NCBI RefSeq assembly: GCF_029227915.1
Contig: NC_079887.1
Coordinates: 7,750,001 to 7,814,000 of the forward strand
Source of the DNA: Hydractinia symbiolongicarpus
Taxonomy: Eukaryota; Cnidaria; Hydrozoa; Anthoathecata; Hydractiniidae
Direction: 5' to 3'
DNA length: 64,000 bases
A model generated the notes under the pieces. The model was not told the origin of the DNA, ran no database searches, and worked only from the letters and a program-made list of their open reading frames with translations. Each line of letters begins with the position of its first letter. Position 1 is the first letter of the stretch. This document shows, piece by piece, positions 1 through 11,589 of the stretch. The translations under genes were made by a program, and so were the position numbers.

Positions 1-233
1 ATATTTCATTTGTAACAGCGCCAGGCAATTCTAAATAGTCAAAGACGGTTGTTTTTCGGCGTTTATTAAAAATATGCTAATATCCTCTATTTTTCTGTAA
101 GATTTGCGAATTTAATTTTTTTTTAAATTATTTTCTAAGTATTGCAAAACGTGAACCAATGTGATTGAGTCAAAATAGATTTTGTCTGCTAATTTAATTG
201 TAGTGTAACCTTCCAGGTGTAAGAAAAAAAAAG

Positions 234-1796
234 ATGAAGTATACTCAAGCGTTAGAAATGGTTGTCATTATTGCTGTTTATGTATCATCACTCAAAAGAC
301 ATTTCATGGTATCGTCTATTTTAATCCTGATTATTGGCGTCTTGTTATGTTTCTTGGACGTACCAGTTGTAACGAAAAGAAATAAAGAACTCGGTTTGTA
401 TTGCCGTGGAAATTCAGATCCAGGTTTCTTATATTCTTTACTTACTGTCCCCACGTTGTTTTGGATTCAAAAGAGTTGCTATGACACATCAATATATTTT
501 GATTTACTTTCAACACAGATCAAGTCAGTAATAACAGTTGTTATGGCATTGTCATTTCTTGTTGTTTTTGTTTGCCTTTATTTTCCAGTAAAATTCAGCT
601 GGATAATTGTACTGCTGGCAGTAATTTGCATTTGTTTTGACTTTGACCAAATGTTTCTAGTCGTTATTATATGTGCCTTTGTATATACAACTCTGGCGTG
701 TTTTGCAGTATTGAAAATTTGTCCATACAATTTTACTATTGGGGAAGTTGGTATTATTATACAAGGATTTGGGCTGGTTGTATGTGATTTTGGATGCAGA
801 GTGTTTTATCAAAAGAATTTGCTTCAATCTAACGAAATCAACTCTGTAGTTCTGATTGAATTTATGTTGTGCTCCGTTGTATTGATGCTTGTATGTATAA
901 TTCCGGTTGCATATTACATTAACAGATTGGTAAGATGTGGAACAGATAGATTGATACATCACTTTCTGTTTTACTTCGCATCGTTGCTTTATCTCGGATT
1001 TGTATTCGTATTTCTACGTTATTATTTTAATGAACATCCAATCACATGGCTTATCCACTTTCTAGTTTCAACGAAGCTTCGGTTATTTCTAATGTGTTAC
1101 TCTTTCCTATTGGTTGCAATATCGTTTTATGTTGTATTCTGGTATTTTACCAACAAAACTGCTCAAGTTAATATTCATAAAACAATAATTCGGAAGATCT
1201 TCCACATCATTGCAGTGATTTTATTCCTACCAGTTATCGTGGATGTTCAATTTTATTCAGTTATATCAATGATGGCATTTTTGCTCTTTTTATCTGTGGA
1301 AATAGTTCGAATATGCCATATTAAACCATGCGGTGATGTCCTAAATCAAGTCTTAACGCCTTTTAGAGACGAGCAAGACGAAGGAGTGCTGATTCTAACA
1401 CATATATACTTACTTTGCGGTATGTCTTTACCAATCTGGTTGCACTTCTCCCATGATACTAAAGCATGTCAAATTGCGTTTTATAGTGGTATTATTTCAC
1501 TTGGTATTGGAGACACAGCTGCGTCAGTATTTGGTAAACTTTACGGAAAAACAAAATGGCACAGTGACAGTAAGAAAACGATCGTTGGTACATTATTTTC
1601 AGTGTCAAGTCAGTTCATGTTTTCCATCATTTTAATTGTTTTTCTTCTACAAGAATTGTCGAGTATTAATCTATTGCGTATTATGTTTTGTTGTCTAATT
1701 ACTTCCTTGTTGGAAGCTTGGTCTTCTCAAATTGATAATTTAATTTTACCGTTATATATGTACATGTTATTTGTTTCTTTTTGTTCACACGACTAG
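234..1796 (+). CDS. DOLK: Dolichol kinase, intronless
   Basis: Encodes a 520-residue, very hydrophobic protein with many membrane helices. The C-terminal half carries the DOLK signature blocks: RKIFH near residue 320, a DEQDEG...LTHIYLL stretch near 379-395, GIGDTAAS near 423-430 followed by G-K-KW and the S-KKT-GT block, and a final E...SSQIDNLILPLY segment. In the known family this enzyme uses CTP to phosphorylate dolichol at the ER membrane, supplying dolichyl phosphate for N-glycosylation, O- and C-mannosylation and GPI anchors. Length is close to the usual 500-540 residues and the open frame is unbroken, which fits the single-exon state known from vertebrate DOLK. The ATG at 234 follows a purine-rich AAAAAAAAAG leader. 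The next gene converges on it from the right. Nothing looks damaged; I see no regulatory sites I could defend. Confidence 0.93.
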   Translation: MKYTQALEMVVIIAVYVSSLKRHFMVSSILILIIGVLLCFLDVPVVTKRNKELGLYCRGNSDPGFLYSLLTVPTLFWIQKSCYDTSIYFDLLSTQIKSVITVVMALSFLVVFVCLYFPVKFSWIIVLLAVICICFDFDQMFLVVIICAFVYTTLACFAVLKICPYNFTIGEVGIIIQGFGLVVCDFGCRVFYQKNLLQSNEINSVVLIEFMLCSVVLMLVCIIPVAYYINRLVRCGTDRLIHHFLFYFASLLYLGFVFVFLRYYFNEHPITWLIHFLVSTKLRLFLMCYSFLLVAISFYVVFWYFTNKTAQVNIHKTIIRKIFHIIAVILFLPVIVDVQFYSVISMMAFLLFLSVEIVRICHIKPCGDVLNQVLTPFRDEQDEGVLILTHIYLLCGMSLPIWLHFSHDTKACQIAFYSGIISLGIGDTAASVFGKLYGKTKWHSDSKKTIVGTLFSVSSQFMFSIILIVFLLQELSSINLLRIMFCCLITSLLEAWSSQIDNLILPLYMYMLFVSFCSHD

Positions 1797-2375
1797 CTGC
1801 ATCATTCATTAGCCTGTTTTGATACATAAAGCAAGTTTGAGCAAAAATCAAAAGTCGGCTTAATTCGTGAGTTTCAAAACATTTTAGCTTTTTGTGAGGT
1901 TATGTACGCAAAAAATATTTGGACTATTTTTCAAGAAACACCTGTGTTAACCTTCTATTAATTTTATAAAAAAAACTTTTTCGTTAGTGTTTTTTGTATT
2001 AGTAATAATTTCTTTAGTATTTTTTTATTAAATTAAAACCATAAAAACTTGATTTACATTATTTTTGCTTGCGAAGAAACCTATTTCAATCGATTTGCAA
2101 AATATTTGATTTGCCAGAATTTGTTGCTAAAACGTTTCTGATCCACTTATTTAATATTATTTTTGTTGTTACATATAGTTCTAATAAAAAGGGTGAGGTG
2201 AGAAAGGGGTAGCTTTCTGATTTTTCGAAATGTGTTGCTAAACATATAATAAAAATCCAAAAAAATTAATTTTTAACGAAAAATGTTAATAATACAAGAA
2301 ATGTGCAACGTTTTTTTATTTTTTTTTTTATTTTTTATTTTAGAAAATACATACAGGCGTTCGTTTAGTTGTGTT
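1797..2375. other. Intergenic spacer between convergent genes
   Basis: AT-rich spacer holding the 3' sides of DOLK (+) and the receptor-channel gene (-). Several T-rich runs and AATAAAA-like strings occur on both strands, so poly(A) sites are possible but not distinguishable. No coding pattern seen. Confidence 0.5.
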
Positions 2376-3654
2376 TTAAATAAAAAACCATTTCCCCTGA
2401 ATTTGCCGAATACGAAATCTGCGCTGAACGTCCAAGGTGATACCAACAAAAATCAATACTCCAATAATAATGCATAAACTCCATATGAATTTATTTTCTT
2501 TAAACATATCACTGACGTTAGCAATGTATAAGACATCAATTTTGCAGTAACGTTGATTATCATAAACAGCTTTCTTAAATACATTCTGGTTGTTCTTATA
2601 TTTTATACAATGCAACCATCTTCCAAATTCTGAGTTTTCATCATAACTCTTTTTTACAGCAGAGTAGATAACTTGATCATATTTTATTTGTTTGACAATT
2701 CGAAGTGGATTTTCATTTTCATCATTGATGATATCACTTTGCATTGCAGCTGCCACATCTGCATTTAACAATGCTGCATAAACTGAATCAGCACGTACCG
2801 ACTCGATTACTTCTTCATATGATTCCTTGAGAACCAACTTGGAGTTATATACCTTCTTTGCCACATGTGCTCAAGACTGCCACCATTTGATTATTTATGT
2901 CTATTCCTGATACACCTGAGACGTTCTCAGAAACTGTTGCTGTAAGTATCGCAGCCAAGGACAAAGCGAGAAGAATCCAAGCACTGATAAGAATGCGACT
3001 TATGAAGTGTTTCGGAACAACATCTCCATATCCAACTGTAGTCATTGTGACTAAGCTACACCAAATGCCAGTTGGTGCTCCTTTGAAAAATGACTCTGAT
3101 ATCTCGGGATTTCTTTTCCGTTCGACAAACCAAATAAGAATGCCAACGCAAATAGCAGTTAGAATGGTCACGATGGCAACCTGACTGCTATTCAGAAGTC
3201 CTTGCCATGTTTTGTAGAGTAGTTCTATTCTGTACCTTCGCACAACAACTACCATGTGTTTTGATATCATAATTTGATAGAGCAAGTGGTCAGGTTGCAT
3301 TTTCATTAGGTCTTGACTAGCTTCACTTGAAAGCATAACTGGACCCCATAATGTGAGGATTGTGTCATTAAAATGCGTAGAAATATTCTGTTGTAGAATT
3401 TGGTTGTATTCTTTTCGTGAAGATGCAACTCGAACCATTTCTATCAATTTATTTGACGACTCATCGTGACAGTGATCTTTCCCATTCTTCATTATGTCAA
3501 CCATTATTCCCTTCGTCACATTACTTTCATTATAAATGAAAGGTTTTTGTTCCCAATACGCTGTTTGTATAAGGAGAGTCTTTTTATGTTCAGCGAACGA
3601 TATATTTGTCAGTAAGGAAATAGTTATCATCAAAGTAGTTATATAACGAAACAT
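2376..3654 (-). pseudogene. Glutamate-receptor-like K+ channel, copy 1 (frameshifted)
   Basis: Two overlapping frames together encode the whole architecture. The first frame (3654 down to about 2845) has a signal peptide (MFRYITTL...ISFA), a ligand-binding S1 segment with a KPFIYNE...KGIMVDI motif, helix 1 (GILIWFVER), pore loop with TMTTVGYGDVVPK, and helix 2 (ILLALSLAAILTATVS). The second frame (about 2864 to 2376) has the S2 lobe (SYEEVIESVR...VYAALLNADVA) and the last helix (WSLCIIIGVLIFVGITL) with a short basic tail. Relative to copy 3 (59.8-60.7 kb) it lacks exactly 14 bases after the MVAVLS stretch (near 2869-2870), with TGC at both deletion edges; this shifts the frame. Otherwise the reading frame is clean, suggesting a young loss or an assembly error. 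Start chosen at 3654, not 3666, because copy 3 begins at the equivalent Met. Predicted role: ligand-gated K+ conductance at the plasma membrane (inference from motifs). Confidence 0.8.
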
Positions 3655-3754
3655 GATCTCAAACAACCTTTTCTGTATTTTATCTGGTTTGTTTTTTCAT
3701 CTTATTTTTTTCAGATTACAAATAAAAATATTTATATAAGTTTTGTATTCATTT

Positions 3755-3805
3755 TGTTTCTCCTTTTATTTCTTTATGTTTCTCCTTTTATTTCTTTATG
3801 TTTTT
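3755..3805. repeat. Tandem duplication of a 25-bp T-rich unit
   Basis: The unit TTTCTCCTTTTATTTCTTTA (with a short ATG-T spacer) is present twice head to tail upstream of copy 1 of the receptor-channel. Probably slippage; no function inferred. Confidence 0.6.
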
Positions 3806-5221
3806 GTAAAGAGAAAGAAAAAAGAAATAATCGTTTCTTTTTTTTGGTGATAAAGAATTTCCATTTCTCATGAAATGTTTTTTGCTGTTGTTATATTAAT
3901 ATCATCTGTTTTATTCCTATTCATTTTGTATATCAATTATCTTTTGTTGTTCAGATATATGTCAGCGGTTTCCTTTGTGTCTGTTTTGTTTAAGGTGTAG
4001 GGATTAGAAGATCCTGAAGCGTGTGTATCTAGGGAAAACTCATAAATTATTTGAATCACACACAACTGAAACACATATTTCGCTGTACTGAAACATATTT
4101 CGCTGTTTTCTTGTCGTTAAACACGGGACAGCGGATAAATGAGTTTTTCGTAAGCTTTAGGTGTACTTTTTCTCGTCGACCGAAGACATAGTACGTACTC
4201 CAACGACATTCTTCACTGTTTATCTATTGGCATTGATTTTAAAAAATTGAATAATGACGTAAATTCTTTCTAATTGTCGAAACTGTACAACTAAATTCGA
4301 TTTGATAGTAATATTTTATTAAATAACGCCCCGAAGGAGAGAACCGTAACTACGTTTAATCTAAGGCACTCACCTCAGCTAAAGCTTGTTGTGGCGAACT
4401 TCGAAATTAGTAGTATAGTCTAAACATATTTTGGCCACGGTTGTAACTTTTTTGGTAGCCCTGTGTGCTGGCCACAAAGAGATTAAGGTTTTCACTATTG
4501 AATTAAAGTATATTTTTAGATATATCGTACCAAATCAGATGTTTTACCCTCAGATTGGCTGACACTTTGTGGCTTATATTAAACCAAAACTTTAGGCGCG
4601 GCAAAAATAACACGGGCGCTACGTTGTTCTCAGATCTAGATGCTGACAGAGGACTTTATCAACGAAATTCTCACATTAAACACGGTATATCACGATTGTG
4701 GGATCCTGTGTTGAGCGAGCTGTTTTCTCTGACCGATATAAAGAAATTCGTTTAATGTTTTATCCAACATATTCGACAACATCTTTTCAACATGTTTTTC
4801 CTTTATCAGTGTATTTCACTTTTTTTTAAAAAAAAGGATGGCTAAAAAAATCCACTATATAAATAATTATTCTTTTTCTTATCAAAAAATTATATTTATT
4901 AACTTCAGAAGCGCAAAAAATTAACCAACAATGTTATTAACTGTTAATTGTCCGTAATATCGTCTGTAATTTTGTTAATAAGAAAACAATTGCGTTAAGA
5001 AAACAATAAGAGTTATTCACCCATGACTTTTGTATAAATACATTTTTAAATTAAATTAAATAATTTATTTTATAATAAAAGATTTACATTTCCTGTTTTA
5101 AACATAGCATCAGTTTCCACGGGCTTTTAGTTATATTTTGCTGCAGAGGAAGTTAGGGAAAATAAGGAAGTTGTTTTATACATTGACAATGAAGCCATTG
5201 TTAACATTTGGCGTGGGTGTA

Positions 5222-5724
5222 AAGAGAACACAATAGGAACGTTATTAGCTTGTGAGATTATTTTATTGTATTGTATTTGTTACAGTAAATTAAAAATATA
5301 AACAAAAGTTTAATCATTCTGGCGCTCCAAAAGAAAAATGTAGAAAATGTAATCGACAGATGGAACTAGAGAATTAATATATTAGACTAGTTATTCAATC
5401 CCATGGACACTTAAAAAACATTTTTAAAAACTCATTGTAAATTTCATTTAATAAAACGCAAATAAAACGTTTTAAGTGAAATCGTCAACAACAATAACTA
5501 CATTTAATTGGTCGGGATATCGAACTTACATTAATTTGTAACAAACCAACTAATTTCCCTGTGGTTTTAAAACTCAGCATAATAGAACACAATAGGAAAA
5601 TTTTTAGCTGATGAAATTATTTCATTTTATCACATGATTTTTTTCCGCCAATTAAATGAGTAAACAAAGGTTTTATAAAATACAGGCCATGGCGATTTTA
5701 AAAAAGATTTTAGAAATATAATCG
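5222..5724. repeat. Two diverged copies of a dispersed repeat
   Basis: Segments 5222-5354 and 5582-5724 align by eye: both open with AGAACACAATAGGAA, share a T-rich middle, an AAACAAA..TTTA block and end in AAATGTAATCG or AAATATAATCG. About two thirds of bases agree. Likely old copies of an interspersed repeat; class unknown. Confidence 0.35.
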
Positions 5725-8700
5725 TTTTCCCTGATGCAGAAGGACGCACGGAAGTAGTCTATTAATATAAGGTGATTTATTATATATCACAAAGCTCTTC
5801 GAAATTAAAACTTACATCGTCAGGTAAAGTTAATGAAATAAGAAACTGCGTATTATTACGTTTGAATGTCACCCAAAGGATTACAAATCTAAAATTCATG
5901 GACTAATATAACAGGCTAAGAGTAAATAACATAAAATATCACGTGACAAGCAAATCTGTTTGTTTTCATTTTAGTAAATTTTAAAATGAATAAAAAGAAG
6001 TTAGCAAAGTTATTTGTCAACACGATTTTCAATTTTTCCCGTAAGTACTTTACTCATCATTGGTTGCAAAGTAATTTGTCTAATATTTTTGTCGGGTTAG
6101 TGTTTTCTCCTCTCTTAAACGCTAGCATCGTAGCTAACTCCATTAGCCATGTGTTTCTTTTCAACATTAACATATAATCCTTGCTTTTATGTTTTAAAAG
6201 CCACTAAGAAGGCCTCTACATTCTCAACCAATTAGTTGACTACTCTGAACGCAGATTGCAAATAATATGATCCTCTGGGTCTGCTTACGAATACTTTGAC
6301 ACTCATCGTGTGGCCAGTGCCAAAATCACAGTCGTCACTTTTTCTGGTAGGTGAGCTAGCCACTGAAACCGAACTTTATACTTTTTCTATAAGTCATGTA
6401 TTTTATTAGGTAAGAATTTTTATTTTGTTAACCAGCTTTAGCTAAGTCAAAGTGTGAAGAGAATTCTAGGTTAGCTAGCTATCACCCTTATGCTAACCTA
6501 GCTACACAGCTAACCCCGCAAACACCGGAAAAGAGAGGTATCACTTGATAAAGCAAACATAAATTGTAATAAAACACTGTTTTCACTAGCTCTTCTCTAT
6601 GTTATCTAAAATTACCTTCTCGTTACTCATTTTATAAATGTTCTTTTCTTTTTTTTCGCGATTAAATCTGTTACATGTTGAATGAAGTGTATTTTGTTGT
6701 TCACCCGGTCACTTCTTCATAAATAGGGGCTGAATTTTTTGTAGAGTTTTTGTTTTCTAATATCAAACCTGTCATATTGTGTAGTTTCAGGTGAGTTTTT
6801 GCTGATTTAGCTTTACTTTAATTCAGAAACTTGTAGTTCTTGTTTAATCAAAGCTTCCTTTGTGAAAGTTTGACTGTGAAACGTCCGTGACATTGCACCC
6901 GGGCGAATTTTGTAAAAGCAGGACCATATAGCGTAAATTCCTTACTTATAGATTTTTTTTTTCAATATAACACTGAAATTGATTTTAACTATTATCTTGT
7001 TTTTAAAAGCAAGTTTTGCCAATTTAAGTGTAGATTTCTTCTTTTATATGGGCTATGAACCTGTTAAAATGCTCACATTCCGTATATCCTGCGCACATAT
7101 TAAAAATCCGGCAAATGCGTTTTGCGCAATGAACAGGCCAGCGCACTCTGCTCGCTGGTTCAATTTTTTTTCGAAAAGTATGTACAAAGAAATATTTCAG
7201 CGAGACTCATTCTGGATGAAAACATGACCAAGGCTAAAGAAGATTAAAACTCTAGATATATCTATTTTTTCGAGTCTGTAAATTACATACATGCCAGAAA
7301 AATAGCCGGTTTGTTTGTCGCCGCCATCAGCTCGACCTTCGTTTAAGTCACTAAAGTCGAAAACTAACAGCTGTTCCGTAGTACCTTTAACTGGGTTTCG
7401 TCAATCTGGTGATCTGTTGTTTATATTCTCTGCTTGTGCTAACGTACGTAAATAGTATATACCTATAAACCATTGAAATGATGCTTGAGTAGTTTACATA
7501 CAGTAATAGTGAAATAGTATAACTTTAACAATTACAAATTTAACTTCTGTTGTTTTATAAGCTATTCTATTATTTTACAATATAATACAATATTTCACCA
7601 AATAAATTACGAATATTTGGCCATAATGTCCAATGCAAGAATACATAAAATGAACAGAAGTTTTTGCTGCTCATTTATTTCTAATATAACATACAGTTAT
7701 AATGAGAAAAAATGTTGTATTTATTATAGTGTATTAATAATTGTTTATCTTATGAAGTCTATTTTATGTTTCTATACGAGTTTTTTTTTCTTGCATCGAA
7801 AGATTTTCATAACCATATTTTGGTAGATTTATAAGATTGGATTGTTTGCTCAAACCAACAGGGGTTCTTGTTGAGCTTGTTCGAAGGTCATTGTATCATC
7901 AATTTTACATGTCACAATTTGCATCGTTGAATTTCCAGGATTTCAGAACTCAATTTCAAAGATATCGTTTTTGTGCTTTTAGAATAATTTAAAATCTATA
8001 ATTTTGTTTTTTAATTTATTTGATTGTATTGTTTATGTAATTTTTCAAAGTTGGCTTGCGATATAAATTTTAAAATTTCAGGGTTATAAAATTTGTCCCT
8101 TTTTTTTAAGTTCCACTTAAGATTTCATGACTTTTCAGGTGATTGCAACCCCTGGCTTGATAATTGCGGAAATCTTTAGACCGAAACCATTTGACACATC
8201 CAGCATCTAGATTAAGGTAGCTAAAAACATCTTTGTGATCAAGTACAGAATACATGGACATAATTCAAGCTATCAAATAAATTATTTATAGACGATCTTC
8301 ATAATAATTTTTATTAATTTCATTAATTAATCATAAATAATCTTTATTTATACATAAAAACAAATTTAATTGCGTCCAAAAAAAAAACTGTAGAAGCAAT
8401 GGGTAAGACAGGAGAAGTAATTTAAGTTTTAAAATGATCGATCGATGAAAAAACACCAGGAATCTCTTTTATTAACACAATATCACGTCTAAAGACGCTT
8501 AAAGTGGGTGGGTCTATAATTCCTAAGGAAATAAACTTAATAATAAGATGACTGAATTGCAAGTTGTTTGTTTACACGCTAACAAACCACGTGATAAAAT
8601 AACGCAATGTAATTGGCTAAAATATCCGTCCCATGAAATGTCTGAACGTCCTTTCTCTTTACAATAAAAACAAATACGAAAGAAAAAATTGTTCCAGATA

Positions 8701-10254
8701 AGAAAATTAACCAGGAAAAGCGCGAAGCAGTCATATATTTTATCATGTTGATTTTTTAATGTGGTTTGTCAAACACAGCAAGTAGAACTGTAGTGAAGAG
8801 AGAGGGGAGTGAAAAAAGGCTGTGTCAGCAATTTAAGCTTATATTGTTGTCAAAAATTTTAAGAACATTAATAGTTAATTTTGTACCTTTTTTTCACTAA
8901 AAAAGTTTGCTTACGTCAGATTTTTATTCTGTTTATATCAAGGAAAAGCAAGAAGAGTTGTGAGGTTTAGTTTGGAAGGGTTAGTGTTTGCATAAGTAAG
9001 CAAGAACTATTGTCAGAACAAGAAAGAGACGTTAGATTTCTATAGTATTGTCATTCGTCTCTAACTAAGTAAATGCGTTTCTTTATAAATAAATGTACTA
9101 CTTTTCGGATTCCGGCTAAATATTTCTTCCTCTTTTAGGATTTATTTTTAAAAAATATGAACAATCTATGTTAGCCATATATTTTTTCTGTTTTGGTAAT
9201 TTATCAAGTTACTAAAATATATTTCACGTCTTTTTTACGTACTCCTTTATTTCAGTCATTTTCCTTATATTTCAACAAATGCCATTCTTAGGCAGCAATT
9301 TAGAACTTAAGAATGAGAAAATTGTTCCTCTCTATTTTCTCTTGTTTTCTTGCTTATTCTCGTTTTTCTTTTGCTTTTTGTTTTTTTGTTTTTTTCGTTT
9401 ATTCTCGTTTCTTGTTTTTTCCGATTCTTTATTGTTTTCCTTAAATCTATCCCAATTTATGGTTGTTTTTTTTACATTACTTAGTTAATTCCCCTTCCTT
9501 TGTCTCTTTTCAGAAGTTTTTGCAACTACTTTGATTTTTAAGGTAGCTAAGGTGCTATGTCTAACAAGACTGATGAGAGTAGTCTTGTGCGAGGTTCTAG
9601 GTTTATAAAACACTGCCATGTTTGTGTTGCAGCAACTGGAAAATAATTTAAGGTTGATAGGTGCTATTATGCGTCAGATTTTAGATGTTTCTGAAGAAGC
9701 TGAACAGTGGCAAGAATGTCACATGTTAAACCAGGTGTGTCAAGTATTGATGATTTTTTCTTTAGCTAGAGTTGCTAAACGTGACATTTTTTTAACATTC
9801 TGAAACAGTTAACAATTGACATTATGGTACTGTTAGGCAGGTACAGGTGCTTAATCGTAAAAATTAATGAGCAGACAGCCAGTAGACGTCATCGAGATGC
9901 TCAAAAACATGTAACTACACTTTAAATGGAAAATAATGTGAAGACTGTCAATAAACGACCTCGAGATGCTCGAAGGCGTGCTGTTGTTTGTAGACGTGAA
10001 AAATAACGCAGCATCACAATGTTACACTTCAAAAAGTATTGAGTAGCGCTGTTTTGTTAGTTTTATGTGGTACTAATGTACGCCCTTCATCTTTGTAGGT
10101 AGTGGTAATTGTTTTTGTAGAGTAAATTAATTGCTTCTTAATAGTATACAAAACAACTCACAAGTAATATCCTTTTTAATTTATTTAATCGATCTGTATA
10201 ATATTGACGTAGTTGGTCTTAGGAGAAATTAGAAAAATTAGAAAGAAATATATC

Positions 10255-11586
10255 ATGAATATTAAATTAACCCTGTTCGCCTTGTTCTGGATAAAAAGCA
10301 TGCTCTTCTGTCAATGCGAGGATGGCATTTATCATATGGTTTATCAAGAGCTAAAGCCTTTTATATTTACTAATGACAAAAACGAAACTGATGGTATGCT
10401 TGCAAAAGTGTTCACCGGGATTAAGCACTACTGTTTTTTAAATAATGAGGTCCAACGAAATATAACCGAATTTGTTCAATACCGACACCGAAGTAATAGT
10501 CAAGAGGAATTGATGGAAATACTTACAAACAAAAGTATGTCATATGGCACAGGCAAATTGTCCAATATTTCAAAGAATAAAGCAATGTGGGGACCTTTAA
10601 CAACTTTTAAAATGAATAACACTGCTCTTGAAAGTCGAGGATTGTATCGATACACTTTCCACAGATCAACAGCAATAGCAGTGATTGTTACGCGGGAAAA
10701 AATATCATTGTACAACAAGTTTATCAGAGGTTTTTTAAGTTGTAAACATATAGTTACTTTGGCTGCGCTACTGATTGTGATTTTTGGTATTCTAATTTGG
10801 ATACTGGAAAGAAAGGTTAACGACAACTTCAACGAATCTTTTTTAAAAGGAGCAATGACTGGCATATGGTGGAGCTTTATAACACTTACAACAGTTGGTT
10901 ATGGAGATGTAGTACCCAAGTCCCCACTAGGAAGAATATTGGCTTGTGTTGTAATGCACACTGGAATGGTAATTATATGCGTTATAACAGGCACAGTAAC
11001 AGCTGTGGTAAGTGGCACAAGTGATCTAGGGATATATGAAAGACGTGTTGCAGTAATGAAAGATTCCTACGAAGAAAGAATTGCTAAAGGGGATTACAAA
11101 GCAGAAACTATCAGTGTGGGAAGCTATGAAGAAGTGGTACAAAAAGTTCGCAATGGAGAAGTTTTTGCAGGTCTTATGAACGAAGATGTTGCATTTGCAT
11201 ATCAAGACAACATCATTGCGGATGATGCATCAGCCCCACTTAGATTTGTATACACAGTTCCAGCGATTATTGACGTATCTTTAATGGTATCTGATCTTAC
11301 AGAATTTGCGTTACGTTACTGGGGATGTTTTAATGCTCTGAATGAAGAAATTGCCCATAGCTCTGTCAGAGAATTTCAAACCAAACTTAAGATTGAGACT
11401 TTATATAACATTCCTATCAAGGATTTACTAAAAAAAAGATTTTTTCTGGTTTTACTTGGACTTGCATTTGGTCTCATACTAATGGGAATATTGCTAGAAA
11501 TGTTCAGAAAAGTAAGATCAAGTGCTAAAATTACCAATTATGGAGAAGAGGTTAGTGTCGCTAGAACCACACCAAGTAAATCGTAA
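10255..11586 (+). CDS. Glutamate-receptor-like K+ channel, copy 2 (intact)
   Basis: Single-exon gene for a 443-residue protein; an in-frame ATG at 10213 exists, but the Met at 10255 starts a good signal peptide (MNIKLTLFALFWIKSMLFCQC). Counting from 10255: S1 lobe about 25-163 with QELKPFIFTN near 31-40 and WGPLTTF near 122-128; helix 1 about 165-184 (AALLIVIFGILIWILER); pore loop 193-222 with GIWWSFITLTTVGYGDVVPK, the filter TVGYGD at 213-218; helix 2 about 227-252; S2 lobe about 253-405 with RRVAVMKDSYEERIAKGDY and SYEEVVQKVRNGEVFAGLM; last helix about 406-426; tail of about 17 residues. Order S1-M1-P-M2-S2-M3 is that of ionotropic glutamate receptors, while the filter is that of K+ channels, as in bacterial GluR0. 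There is no amino-terminal domain. The extra last helix is a eukaryotic trait absent from GluR0. Expected role: extracellular ligand opens a K+ pore. The ligand is unknown; the usual amino-acid-binding Arg and acidic residue are not obvious. Confidence 0.88.
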   Translation: MNIKLTLFALFWIKSMLFCQCEDGIYHMVYQELKPFIFTNDKNETDGMLAKVFTGIKHYCFLNNEVQRNITEFVQYRHRSNSQEELMEILTNKSMSYGTGKLSNISKNKAMWGPLTTFKMNNTALESRGLYRYTFHRSTAIAVIVTREKISLYNKFIRGFLSCKHIVTLAALLIVIFGILIWILERKVNDNFNESFLKGAMTGIWWSFITLTTVGYGDVVPKSPLGRILACVVMHTGMVIICVITGTVTAVVSGTSDLGIYERRVAVMKDSYEERIAKGDYKAETISVGSYEEVVQKVRNGEVFAGLMNEDVAFAYQDNIIADDASAPLRFVYTVPAIIDVSLMVSDLTEFALRYWGCFNALNEEIAHSSVREFQTKLKIETLYNIPIKDLLKKRFFLVLLGLAFGLILMGILLEMFRKVRSSAKITNYGEEVSVARTTPSKS

Positions 11587-11589
11587 AAT

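Larger units (their letters stand above)
3667..10212. other. 6.5-kb gene-free spacer
   Basis: No credible coding region. It holds a 25-bp tandem duplication near 3755-3805, a duplicated ATTTCGCTGT motif near 4078-4105, a pair of diverged repeats at 5222-5354 and 5582-5724, and AT-rich sequence with long T runs. A 69-codon frame at 9279-9488 is only a T-rich low-complexity run. Two related stretches near 9880-9910 and 9945-9975 share a TCGAGATGCTC core but make no recognisable protein. Confidence 0.5.

Noticed and set aside
2845-2870. Intron as explanation for the frame change in copy 1
   Set aside because: Copy 3 shows continuous coding across the site with 14 extra bases; there is no GT-AG pair of plausible size.
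9279-9488. 69-codon frame rich in Phe and Leu
   Set aside because: T-rich low-complexity sequence without homologous motifs.
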